Shown one piece after another: positions 47,172-57,027 of a DNA stretch of 64,000 nt (position 1 is the first letter of the stretch; each line of letters begins with the position of its first letter). This DNA is from Pteria penguin (Eukaryota > Mollusca > Bivalvia > Pterioida > Pteriidae), in NCBI GenBank assembly GCA_035048485.1, contig CM068581.1:61605393-61669392 (forward strand), in the 5' to 3' direction. Under the pieces are notes generated by a model that made no database searches, had not been told where the DNA came from, and saw only the letters and a list, made by a program, of their open reading frames with translations. The position numbers and the translations under genes are program-made.

Positions 47172-48470
47172 CGAACTTCACACTGCAAGGGTAATAAGTG
47201 TGACAACAAGGTAACAGATGAAAGTAACTGATGCAGCATCATTGCCACATTCACAACGTATAACTGTAGACGTTTGTGGACTCTTGGAAACAAAACCAGA
47301 AATCGAGTGCCTAGGAGGAGTAAGCGTCTCCTGTGTGGGTAACCACATCCGTTACAATTTCCTAAATATACAAAAATCACAAACGGATATTTCATCATTT
47401 GGAACACGATATGAAGATACATGTAGACCAATAATGTATTGAGAGAGCCGAAGTCACGCAACACCACTAAAGTCAATCCTCCGCCGAATTTCTTACGAGA
47501 TCTGTTTACTTTAATAGAAATACTGATGATGCAAATGACCCCTAGATTAATAAGGTTATTTGTTACTAACCAATCAGGTGCTAGTTTACTTAGTAAGTAA
47601 TGTCAGCAATGTCTTTATGCTGTTTTATTATGTTTACATTATCGTCTACATAGTTCTTTGTCAGCAATGGTAATGATAATGTCATAATCTAATGTTAATT
47701 ATGCCTACTACATGGATGGTAAATATCATTAGCTTGTTTAGGTGCCTTGTACATGGTCGTTGCATTCAGAACTCAGAAATACGACCATGAGAGAAAATAT
47801 GCATATGCCTCTGAAAAGAAAAAGAGCTACCAAGAAAATATTAGAATACAGTAGATAGACAATAAATATTAGAATACATTAAATAGACACTGAGAAGGTA
47901 CAGAGAGCTGGAAAATCATGATTTTGTTTTACTGTATTGTACTTACTGATGTAAGGTTTTCAGTTGTTTTGTGATTGTGCGCCATACGGAGTTTCGGTTT
48001 TCAGGTATCTGGGTCACGTGGTGTCTGTTTTTAAATCTTTTAAATCGCTATGTGGAACAGTTATGTTTCAAAACGTACAGAATGATCCAAAATTTTGTTT
48101 GACATTGAAAATCACGACAACTCTCTGTTAGAAGTGGAAGTGTACTGTGTAGAAATGAAGCATCATATTCACTTTCCTGTTGTATCAGCAAAACGATAAC
48201 ATCAACCAAGAAAAGTAAAGCACACAAAGAAATCAATTTAGAAAACCTTACACCTTCACAATATAGACCAATAATGTTTTATAGAAAATTGATAATTGCA
48301 CAAACGTTCTGGATTTTTTTCTTGCAATCCTCGTGATTTGGACTCTTAGAAATTTGGCTTTAATAGTTTACATTCTATGATCACAAGGAGAATAATTAGT
48401 TCGGATTTTTATTTTAGTCTTGCAAACTGTAATGCCATTAGTCTGCTATACCTTTTGCAGGCAGCACATT
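47172..48470. other. Intergenic sequence with one coding-like frame
   Basis: A 74-codon frame with a true ATG at 47218-47442 looks more protein-like than its surroundings (DAASLPHSQRITVDVCGLLE). Splice-like GTAAGC and GTAACC steps lie inside it, near 47320 and 47338. I do not recognise a family and call it only a possible exon. The rest shows no feature. Confidence 0.35.
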
Positions 48471-49535
48471 GCACAGTGACGCCTCGGCAGGCATGCATCA
48501 TCATACGAACTAAGGCCATTCCAGGCCGTGCGATCAGCCTGCTATACAAGTCGCAGAAAAGTTCTGTTCGGCAGGGATCATCATACGACCTGACTAAAAC
48601 CATTCCAGGACCTGCGACCAGCCTGCTATACAAGTCGCAGTCAATGTCTACTCGGCAGGCATCAACATACGACCTGACTAAAACCATTCCAGGTCGTGAG
48701 ATCAGCCTGCTATACAAGTCGCAGAAAAGTTCTGTTCGGCAGGGATCATCATACGACCTGACTAAAACCATTCCAGGACCTGCGACCAGCCTGCTATACA
48801 AGTCGCAGTCAATGTCTACTCGGCAGGCATCAACATACGACCTGACTAAGACCATTCCAGGTCATGAGATCAGGCTGCTATATAAGTCGCAGACAAGGTC
48901 TGCTCGGCAAGCATCATCATACGACCTAAGACCATTGTAGGTCGTGCAATCAGCTTGCTATACAAGTCGCAGTCAAGGTCTGCTCGGCAGGCATCATCAT
49001 ATGACGTGACTAAGACCATTTCAGGTCATGCGATCAGCCTTCTATACAAGTTGCAGACAAGCTCTGCTCGGCAGGCATCGTCATACGACCTGACTAAGAC
49101 CATTCCAGGTCATGCGATCAGCCTGCTGTACTAGTCGCAGTCAGGTCTGCTCGGCAGGCATCATCATACGACCTGACTAAGACCATTCCAGGTCATGCAA
49201 TCAGCCTGCTGTACTAGTCGCAGTCAAGGTCTGCTCGGCAGGCATCATCATACGACCTGACTAAGACCATTCCAGGTCATGCGATCAGCCTGCTGTACTA
49301 GTCGTATACAAGGTCTATTCGGCAGGCATCATCATACGACCTTACTAAGACCATTCCAGGTCATGCGATCAGTCTGCAGTACTAGTCGCAGTCAAGGTCT
49401 GCGCAGCAAGCATCTTTATACGACCTGACTTCCACCGTTCCAGGCCATGTGATAAGGCTGCTGTACAAGTCGCGGGCAAGATCTGCTCGGCAGGCATCAT
49501 CATACAGCCTGACTAAGACCATTCCATTTCGAAGG
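48471..49535 (+). repeat. 84-bp minisatellite, ~12-13 copies, with a two-unit higher-order block
   Basis: The unit includes 'accattccaggtcatgcgat', 'cagcctgctatacaagtcgc' and 'gcatcatcatacgacctgac'. Copies two to five alternate between two variants ('gaaaagttctgttcggcagg' and 'gtcaatgtctactcggcagg'), giving a 168-bp higher-order period. Because 84 is a multiple of three, an ATG-initiated frame of 187 codons (48377-48940) covers the first copies, and the minus strand is open too (48409-48855). Later copies contain stops ('ctgtactag'). Most likely it is non-coding. Confidence 0.92.
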
Positions 49536-49860
49536 CTGGGTAGTACGGGGATTTGAAGGCGCGATAGTTCGAAGACCCAACAGTCCGAAGGTGTGTATTT
49601 ATTGAAAATAACTAGACTGGATCAGTCAAAAATTTGACTGGTAGGTCCTCCTTGGAACCATCTAGACCATGGGACGTTCGAACTATTGGGCTTTCGGTAT
49701 TTCGGGCCTTTGGGCCATCGGACATTTGGACTATCGGACCTTAGGACTATCGGAGCATCAGGACTTCGAAGCATCCAGTCTTCAGACTATTGGGTCTTAG
49801 GACTATTGGACCTTGGGAATATCAGGTTGCCACCCAAGCGGGGTTTTTTTTGGGGGGGGG
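49536..49860 (+). repeat. Degenerate ~20-bp repeat rich in 'ggactatcgg'
   Basis: A series such as 'ggacatttggactatcggac' and 'cttaggactatcggagcatc', with 'ggactattggaccttgg' following. It ends in a T/G tract at about 49843-49861. Confidence 0.65.
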
Positions 49861-50728
49861 GATATCGTCCCTTAAAATGCAACACAAACAACATTTTAAA
49901 TTTATTTTTGTTACAAACGTTGTGCCAGATTATTCTATGGAAAAGTAGATTAAGTGTAAATCCATACTGGTGTAACGAAAAATTAAATCCCGGTTTGTCT
50001 CTGGGTTTTTATAGATATTAAATATCAAAACATGAAACAAACAATATTCAAAATAATACGTGTAGAGGATTACATGTATAATATATCTAACCCTTTGGAT
50101 GCAGATTATTGTTTTATCAGGTTTACATACGCCATTCACAAGAATACACTTTGATAAATAGATTAATAAACCCACTGTCTATTCTTAGGTATGAAGTATA
50201 TTTGATCCCTTTTGAAGACTGTGACATCGCTTGTTCTGGTATAAGAGAGTTCAATGGAAATACTTCGATGAATATACAGGCATTGTTTGCCCTACTTTTA
50301 AACTAAAACATGGCAAATTTACCCTTTTCCATAAACAGTCGGTAAAAGTGATACACAATTTACAAAAGAGATTGAAAGACCTCTTATTTCTTACAATGAT
50401 TTATGGGCATTTCTTTACTAAGTCCACAGCCAGTTCAATCAAAAACGTTGTCAACGCTATTTTCAAAACGTCTGTCATAAATGCAAATGAAGTGGTTTCC
50501 ATTACACGTGTTATACACGTAATTCCAATGAGTTAGTAAGTCATTGTTACTTTATAGACGTATAATATCCTGATATTCATCATAGACTGATTATTTGAAA
50601 TCATACTGATGTCATTAACGTATTATATTTGGTTGCCTACTTGTATCTCTGTAAAGTATGCTGCCAAATCCTTATTCCTGTACCAGGAAATTCCGTAAAG
50701 TCAGCAGATCCTGAACCAGGAAATTCTG
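49861..50728. other. Intergenic sequence, no gene seen
   Basis: Frames at 50109-50306 and 50231-50536 overlap in different frames and show no domain. A short repeat of 'gaaccaggaaattctgtaa' (about 50684 and 50712) lies next to the SINE insertion. Confidence 0.45.
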
Positions 50729-50740
50729 TAACGTCAGCAG

Positions 50741-50910
50741 ATTGGTTGGTTGATTGGTGTTATACGTCGCTTTCAACAATATTTCAGTTATATCGCAACA
50801 TGGAAGCAGGAGGTTACCAACCTCTTAAACATAGTGGCGCAACCCGGGAATCGAACCCGGATCGTCGGCGCCGCAAGCCAAGCGCTTAACCACTACACCA
50901 AGCCTGCCCC
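50741..50910 (-). mobile_element. Second SINE family, 170 bp, with 12-bp target-site duplication
   Basis: On the minus strand the element starts at 50910 with a tRNA-like head: 'tggtgtagtggttaagcg' (A box) and 'ccgggttcgattcccgg' (B box). A short body and a 'gattggttggttg'-type tail follow; on the plus strand the tail reads 'attggttggttgattggtg'. TAACGTCAGCAG is duplicated perfectly at 50729-50740 and 50911-50922. Its body differs from the 31724 family. The head could be mistaken for a tRNA gene, but the tail and the duplication show retroposition. Confidence 0.92.
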
Positions 50911-51069
50911 TAACGTCAGCAGAAGACAGTAGAACACACACAAAGAATTTCCTCCTGCTTAAAATAAACAGAATGAATTTGTCAAACAAAAAAATTTGTC
51001 ATTGCCCTAGAAAATTGATAGTTGTCCTATACCAAAAGCATGAACTGCAGTCGACTTTACATGTATGTA

Positions 51070-51212
51070 TTTATTGTCCTTTTGTGGGATACACTTGAAG
51101 TTTTGTCCAACCCAGAAATATCATGTAGTCGGACAGTTCTCGGGAGACATTATATTTCTGGGCTGGATAAAACTTCAAGTCTCCCTCACAAGAGACCAAT
51201 ACAATGTATATC
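51070..51212. repeat. Inverted repeat with ~50-bp arms
   Basis: 'acttgaagttttgtccaacc' (from 51093) and 'cagaaatat' are mirrored by 'atatttctgggctggataaa' and 'acttcaagt' (51152-51180). Weaker pairing extends outward ('tattgtccttttgtggga' with 'tccctcacaagagaccaata'). It is a foldback or MITE-like remnant. Confidence 0.75.
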
Positions 51213-51778
51213 GACCGTGAGAGATGGTATCGTGAGATATTCAAATACTTGGAAAATTGTCTACCGCTCACATGATTTCTCTAATTCGATACTGAGACAT
51301 AAGGCACCCTGAGACATTAAGATGTGATTTGAAAAATTGTCGATAGCTCACGTGATGCCTCTACGCCAATCATATTCCTTTTTCTTTTATCAAATTAATC
51401 ATATGAGTTATAATAAAATACTTATCATCGATACTCATAAAAATATGCTTAATAGAAACAAACAGATCAGGGGAAATTTCCTCTTTACTTATTAATTAAA
51501 AACTTTCACAATGCTAATATTTTGTACCAAAAAAAGCACTACATTAATTTTGAAGGCGTCTTTAAAGCTTCCACGAGAATGTTTGTTTCTTGTTTTGCGT
51601 CACATAAAAATAATTTCACATTTTCACGTGCATATAGTGAGTGTGTTAACCTAAAGCAATTATAGACAAAGTGAAATGGCCCCACCAAACATAGTGAGAG
51701 ATCTTGTGCATGCTAAGGTAGACAGTGAAACAAAGCCTCTGTTTTCACTTTCCGGTCCGACAGAAAGAGCACTGCCGG
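51213..51778. other. Intergenic sequence, no feature seen
   Basis: Only a loose direct repeat ('aaaattgtctaccgctcaca' / 'aaaattgtcgatagctcacg') near 51256 and 51333 was seen. Confidence 0.45.
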
Positions 51779-52165
51779 GTCACCGGTAGTAAGCTAACCC
51801 CATATCCCTCGGTCACCCGCAGCTGGTAATATTCGAGGCATTGGTCGTACTCGAACCCCAGACTTCTCGGTCACGAGACACGGGTAGTACTCGAATCCCA
51901 GACCTCTCGGTCACGAGACACCGGTAGTATCCGAACCCCACATCTCACGGTCGAAGGACACCGGTAGTAATCCAACCTCAGACCTCTCGGTCACGAGCCA
52001 CTGGTAGTATTCGAACCCCAGACCTCTCGGTCACGAGACATTGATAGTACTCAAACAGCATACCTCTTGGTCACTAGCCACTGGCAGTACCCCAAACTTC
52101 TTGGTCACGAAAAATCGGTAATACTCGAACCCCAGACCTCTCGGTCACCAGCCAAGCACGCTGTC
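51779..52165 (-). repeat. 40-bp minisatellite built from a tRNA-like SINE segment
   Basis: About nine copies of 'gacctctcggtcacgagaca' + 'ccggtagtatccgaacccca'. Read on the minus strand this is 'tggggttcgagtac', a B-box-like TΨC arm, preceded by 'ctcgtgaccgagaggtc', which is the anticodon-arm region of the local SINE heads (compare minus strand 47085-47125). The last copy continues into 'agccaagcacgctgtctatg', again tRNA-like. It appears to be a tandemly amplified piece of a SINE head. Confidence 0.8.
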
Positions 52166-52249
52166 TATGATTCCACTCCGGTTCCCTACGTGAGTGACTA
52201 ACCGCTAATGTCGAGACCTAAACCTCAAGAAAGGATTTTTGATAATATA

Positions 52250-52266
52250 ATTTCCTTATATTTCAG
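52250..52266 (+). other. Splice acceptor immediately before the ATG at 52267
   Basis: 'atttccttatatttcag' runs directly into ATG, the same exon/ATG junction as at 40057. Confidence 0.75.
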
Positions 52267-52584
52267 ATGAAAGGGACGTACATGGTTTTGATCCTTGTAT
52301 TGTTCTGTCTATTTGTGAACGCGCAACATAAAGCAGATAGCTGTCTGGGGAAATGTGATCAACTAGTGGAGGCTTGCGGCATGGATTGCAGATATGCGAA
52401 ACCTAAAACCAGAAAAAAGTTTTTGTCGTGTGCAAAAATATGTAAAGCTGACTTCGTAGAATGCAAAATGGAATGTCAAGAAGAACAGGAAGGAATGGCA
52501 AATACAAAAGGAGGAAGTAACAAAAGTCTCGGCGCTTCAGGATGGCGAGAAGAAGAAGAAGAGGAGGAGGGTGAATACGAATAA
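52267..52584 (+). CDS. Secreted eight-cysteine protein with acidic tail (paralogue B)
   Basis: A protein of 105 residues. Residues 1-19 form a clear signal peptide (hydrophobic core MVLILVLFCLFV, probable cleavage after VNA19). The mature protein begins QHKADS and has C26-x3-C30-x6-C37-x3-C41-x13-C55-x3-C59-x6-C66-x3-C70. This is identical in all seven intervals to the protein at 40057, with shared residues such as R..FL.C before C55 and F.EC..EC at the end. The tail is short and ends EEEEEEEGEYE. Compared with paralogue A it lacks the ~110-residue Ser/Thr/Lys linker. The two units of each protein (C-x3-C-x6-C-x3-C) also resemble each other, pointing to an internal duplication before the gene duplication. 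The function is unknown; secretion is well supported, while helical disulfide pairing and ion binding by the acidic tail are inference. Confidence 0.88.
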   Translation: MKGTYMVLILVLFCLFVNAQHKADSCLGKCDQLVEACGMDCRYAKPKTRKKFLSCAKICKADFVECKMECQEEQEGMANTKGGSNKSLGASGWREEEEEEEGEYE

Positions 52585-52593
52585 TGAACTGTC

Positions 52594-52599
52594 AATAAA
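52594..52599 (+). terminator. Poly(A) signal AATAAA of paralogue B
   Basis: AATAAA starts 10 bases after the stop codon, implying a very short 3' untranslated region if used. Confidence 0.6.
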
Positions 52600-53217
52600 A
52601 TAGAGTTTTATAATGTTATGTCGAGAAGTTCAATGTCAAATCTTAATTTTTTTTTTTTACAAAATTAAAGCTGGAAAATATCGAATGCTTTGGTAATTTC
52701 TATATTCTTAATTCAGCCGGTTAGTTTTGTTTATGACATTCTCCGATTTGAAGAATTGGACAGAGCATTTTCTTTGTACTGATGCTTTATCTTGTTTATA
52801 TCATAAGTCATTCTTTCTATATACCTTTATAATGTATCTATAATTTTATCGACAGTACTAATTTCTGCAAAGGATGGTTAGATGACGTCAGCATGCAGAG
52901 GAAGTGGAATTACAGTAGATGTAAATGTTTGTAAAGAAAATTGATCATGTGAGGTGACTCGAGTAGTTGTTTTGTGTGTCCTGATTAGAACTTCTTTTTC
53001 TACATATCTCAGTGAAGTTTTAAAATGCAACTTTAATTCATAGTCATAGCCCAACTTTCGTGTGACTCGGTCTTCTTTCCCTCTGGTGACAATCTAAGGA
53101 CTCACGGGCAGATAATTCACTCTAATGAAATGTCCTATATTACTCCGTTGTGATTTTTGTCTTTCATGTTTCTATATTATATTTCTAACATAACTAGGGC
53201 ATTATCATAAACTGTAA
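52600..53217. other. Intergenic sequence, no feature seen
   Basis: AT-rich sequence between paralogue B and the following inverted-repeat transposon; nothing recognised. Confidence 0.45.
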
Positions 53218-53223
53218 GAAAAG

Positions 53224-54226
53224 TACGAAGCCGTTTTCGTGCCATCTTAAAGAAGAGAATTTTGTTTATTTCGTTCGAACGAGAAAAAAATATCGTTCGA
53301 ACGAGAAAGTTATCTCGTTCGAACAAGAAATTATCGCTTTCGAACGAGAAAATGTTCTCGTTCGAAAGACACAGTTTTCTCGTTCGACCGAGAAACTATC
53401 ATATACCATAGTCTGCAGTGTAAGGGATAGCAACCGATAAAAAGAAATGGAATATCGTACATCAATAAATCTTTTGATGTTTTCTAACAATTTCTTAAGT
53501 AGCTGATGTTTAAATAATTACATAATCAAGAGCTACATTTGGTCGTGTTTGGCCTGCATTTAGTTGAAATACATTATACGTATTATTTCAGTCTATCAAA
53601 TGGCAGATCTAAAGTATGTTTGTAACATTTGATTTGGAACCTCATCTCCTCCCTTTTATATTTATGCTTTAAGCCACTGAAATCAACCTAACTTGGCTCA
53701 GTAACCTCACCAATTAATATTTATCATTAACGAAATAATAATGCATGATTACAGGTGGTTTACTGTATATCAATAAGTACCATTCAGTTTATATTTCAAT
53801 TCTGAAATTTATAAATCATAATTAATTATTATAGCTAATACTTTTAATTACAAGAGGAGAGCAGAATATTTCTGATGGCATAATAACGGTATTACCCCCC
53901 ACCCTTTTCCTCTTCGCAATGTAATAAATTATACTGTAAATTAAGCATTTCCTTTCTATTGATAAGCTTTGTGTTTTACAATAAATATGTATATGTACAT
54001 TGTGTTTGTAAGTGTGAAGTGGATCTACATATTCTATATGAATTTCAAGTTGAAGTATATGCAATTATGCATATGTAAATGTATCACTGTATATATCAAA
54101 TGAAATAATTCCTAATCATACTTTTATTAAATAACTAAAGACCTTAATTCATATATAATATTTCTCGTTCGAACGAGAGAAAGAAAATTGTTTTCTTCAT
54201 TAAAATGGCACGAAAACGGCTTCGTT
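53224..54226. mobile_element. ~1.0-kb inverted-repeat transposon with internal TTCGAA palindromes
   Basis: The left end at 53225-53245 and the right end at 54205-54225 are perfect 21-bp inverted repeats (left begins ACGAAGCCGTTTTCGTGCC). A possible 6-bp target duplication, GAAAAG, lies at 53218-53223 and 54227-54232, with one unpaired T at each outer end. Inside the left end is a cluster of five CTCGTTCGAACGAG-type palindromes (about 53269-53395). One more lies just inside the right end (54164-54177). No transposase-like frame is visible, so it is non-autonomous. I cannot assign a superfamily. Confidence 0.88.
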
Positions 54227-54296
54227 GAAAAGACTTTTCAAATGAAAAAGATATAATTATATTCATCAGAAGATTTATTTGGTAACTGAGATATTT

Positions 54297-54633
54297 CAAA
54301 AGTAAAAGAACACAAACACTCAATATTGAACATTTTCGACCTCACGACTTTTATTATGCAATTTAAGAGATAAAAATATAGAGCTGTGTAAAATCCATGT
54401 CTACGTTTCCAAAATACATTAGCTTCTCTCACGAAGCTAATGTATTTTTGAAACGTAGACATGGATTTTACATAGCTCAAAGAATACATTAGCTTCGTGA
54501 AAGAAGCTAATGGATTTTGGAAACGTAGACATGGATTTTACACAGCTCTATATTTGTCATCTTTTAAATTGCTTGATAAAGGTCGTGAGACCGAAAATTT
54601 GCGATATAGAGTGTTTGAGTTGTTTTACTTTTT
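54297..54633. repeat. Foldback element with nested inverted repeats
   Basis: The outer arms (from 'aaaagtaaaagaacacaaac' at 54297 and back from 'gtttgagttgttttactttt' near 54633) pair along ~120 bp. The segment 'acgtagacatggattttaca' occurs once inverted (about 54381-54403) and twice direct (54453-54472 and 54522-54541). The left half is therefore itself a near-perfect ~100-bp palindrome centred near 54433, carrying 'cattagcttc..gaagctaatg'. Confidence 0.88.
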
Positions 54634-55166
54634 ATGTACCGGACTTCACATTGAAGGACTACTTAGAATGTGATATTTCAATATAATCACATTATCCAGC
54701 CAAACTTAATTTGACTGAGGCATCGGGTAGTGTGGGTGGTTAATGAATACATATGTATTGAGAAAAGAACCTATTTGAAATCTCTGTCCTGTAGTGTATC
54801 TCATGCCTGGGATGTAGATCTAAGCTCATGTTAGAATAGTAATGCCAGAAACCCCCTTCTTTATAGATGAGAACTACACTGGGCGACAAATCTCGTACAC
54901 GAGAATATTAGTGATGCAAGATAATTTTTGCACAACTCAGAGACAAAGATGTTTCGACATAAACACGGAGTGAATTTTGTGCATATTTTCAAATGGATTG
55001 ACGGATCCTGAATGTCACGGAACTTCAATCATCATGGAATGCTGTTGATGTGATGTGGAAAGTGTATTTTCTACATGATCTTTATATTGATACATACGCC
55101 GAAAATTAAGTCGCTGTGCAAAATGTTTAATTGTTGTTACAGTCAGTTGAACACTGATCGCTTATT
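54634..55166. other. Intergenic sequence, no feature seen
   Basis: Nothing recognised on either strand. Confidence 0.45.
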
Positions 55167-55178
55167 TTCACACAAGAA

Positions 55179-55452
55179 AAGCCGGTGTGGCCTAGTGGAT
55201 AAGGTGCTCGACTCGTGATCGTGAGGTCCCGGGTTCGACACTTGCCCTGGGCACACCGGTGTTTTTACTGTCGGATGAGACAGTAAAATCGAGGTCCCGT
55301 GTCACGGTAGGCGTGGCACATAAAAGATCCCTCACTGCTTCGGGTGGGTCCGTTGCAAAGGTCTAAATTGGTATGCAATGCATTAGGCAGATGCCGTCAC
55401 CATATACGTGAAATATTCGTGGAGTGACGTAAAACAATAATCAATCAATAAA
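55179..55452 (+). mobile_element. Full-length tRNA-derived SINE with 12-bp target-site duplication
   Basis: Same family as 31724: head 'gccggtgtggcctagtggat', B-box 'cgggttcgacacttg', body 'cgtcaccatatacgtgaaat' and an 'atcaatcaata' tail. TTTCACACAAGA is duplicated at 55167-55178 and 55453-55464. Confidence 0.93.
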
Positions 55453-55464
55453 TTTCACACAAGA

Positions 55465-55790
55465 CAAATTTCCATTCTGGCTAATGACTTAAACCACATC
55501 GCAAACCGTTTGAATAACCTCTGGGGTGGAGTTTCATTTTCTCAAACAGCAAATTATTTTTCAGACATATTTAGAGCAGCAATATTGCACCATTAAAATG
55601 TTCAAACCTTTCAATGGCCAATTCTTGGTGAAAATGTGAAGAAAAATGAAATATACATATACAAAACTCCTGTCGTAAATTCAAGAAAGGCAATGATAAG
55701 CATTGAAAATCTCTTTAAAGCATGTTTAAAAGATATTTGTAATGTTTCATCAAAACTGGTGTATTGCGCCGCTTTAAGAGATGACAGATT
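55465..55790. other. Intergenic sequence, no feature seen
   Basis: Nothing recognised. Confidence 0.45.
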
Positions 55791-55970
55791 TTCAGCAATA
55801 CAAATAAATGAATAATTTATCTTCAGCAATATAAATAAATGAATATTTCCTAAGCCCTGACATATCTTTGGCAACACAAATAAATGAATATTTCCAAATC
55901 TCGAGCATATCCTAGGCAATACAAATAATTGAATATTTCCTACGCCCGGCAATATAAATAAATGAATTTT
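55791..55970 (+). repeat. ~45-bp minisatellite, left block (~4 copies)
   Basis: The unit is 'aatataaataaatgaatatt' + 'tcctaagccctgacatatct' + 'tcagc'. The same unit resumes at 56225, so the array is interrupted by ~250 bp. Confidence 0.88.
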
Positions 55971-55974
55971 TGTG

Positions 55975-56222
55975 TCCTTGCTCGTGCATGTGTATATATT
56001 TATTTACTTCCTATAACTGAATAGTTGTTTGCAGGATTTTTGCGACGGGTGTCGTGTGCAAACAGGGGACACTTACACCTCCCGGACACCTGGTCTCATT
56101 TCTTTATAATTGGGGTTCGCATTTGTCTGAATATGACATTGTACACGATATTGATTTTTTATTTCATGGACTTCGAGATGTGGCAACCCTTCGGTACTTC
56201 TTCGTTTTTACTCCTAATCCCG
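55975..56222 (+). mobile_element. Probable retroelement remnant interrupting the minisatellite
   Basis: It contains 'gacgggtgtcgtgtgcaaac', 'acctcccggacacctggtct', 'tggggttcgcatttgtctga' and 'ggacttcgagatg'. I recognise this order of phrases from a dispersed repeat common in bivalve genomes, probably the 3' part of a retroelement. It splits two blocks of the same 45-bp minisatellite. Short frames across it (56025-56251) are not called as genes. Confidence 0.45.
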
Positions 56223-56516
56223 GACATACCTTCAACAATATAGATAAATGAATATTTCCTAACCGCTGATATATCTTCAGCAATGTAAATAAATGAATAT
56301 TTTCTAAGTCCTGACATATCTTTGCCAATATAAATAAATGAATATTTCCTAAATCCTGGCATATCTTCGCCAATATGTATAAATATTTCCAAAATCCTGA
56401 CATATCTTCAACAATATACATTAACGAATATTTCATAAGCCAGGATATATCTTCAGCAATATAAAAATGAGTATTTCCTAAGCCCTCACATATCTTCAGC
56501 AATATAAATAAATGCA
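56223..56516 (+). repeat. ~45-bp minisatellite, right block (~6 copies)
   Basis: Same unit as 55791-55970 ('caatataaataaatgaatat', 'ttcctaagccctgacatatc'), with more variation between copies. Confidence 0.88.
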
Positions 56517-56954
56517 AATTAAAAGCGACAGTGTTCTCGTTATCAGTTCATTCAATAAAAACACGCTGTTTAAAAAATTGCAAGAACAATAACTCGTGCT
56601 TACCTGTGAAGGAAGGAAGAGTTAGCAAACCTTGTATTCGAAAGGATGTATGGGAGGTGGATCAGTCTGGCTAACAGAGTATCGTCGCTCAGGACCATAT
56701 GGACGCAAGTCATACAATACCATGAATAATAAAGACATCTAAATGTGGTATGTCAAAGGAAAATGAATTTAACTTTTACTTAGATGACCAGTCTGTGCAT
56801 GAAGATGAAAATAAATTAATACATTCAATATTTTACAATCATTATCGTGACATCTGTACGACATTTGTGTTTATTTCAATTTATACAGTTAGTATATAAT
56901 TGTAATTAATATTTTTATTATCATTATTATTTTCATCATCATCATTATCATTGA

Positions 56955-56985
<31 letters not shown>

Positions 56986-56988
56986 GTT

Positions 56989-57027
<39 letters not shown>

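Noticed and set aside
50838..50910. A functional tRNA gene on the minus strand
   Set aside because: A and B boxes are present, but the sequence continues into a SINE body and tail with a 12-bp target duplication.
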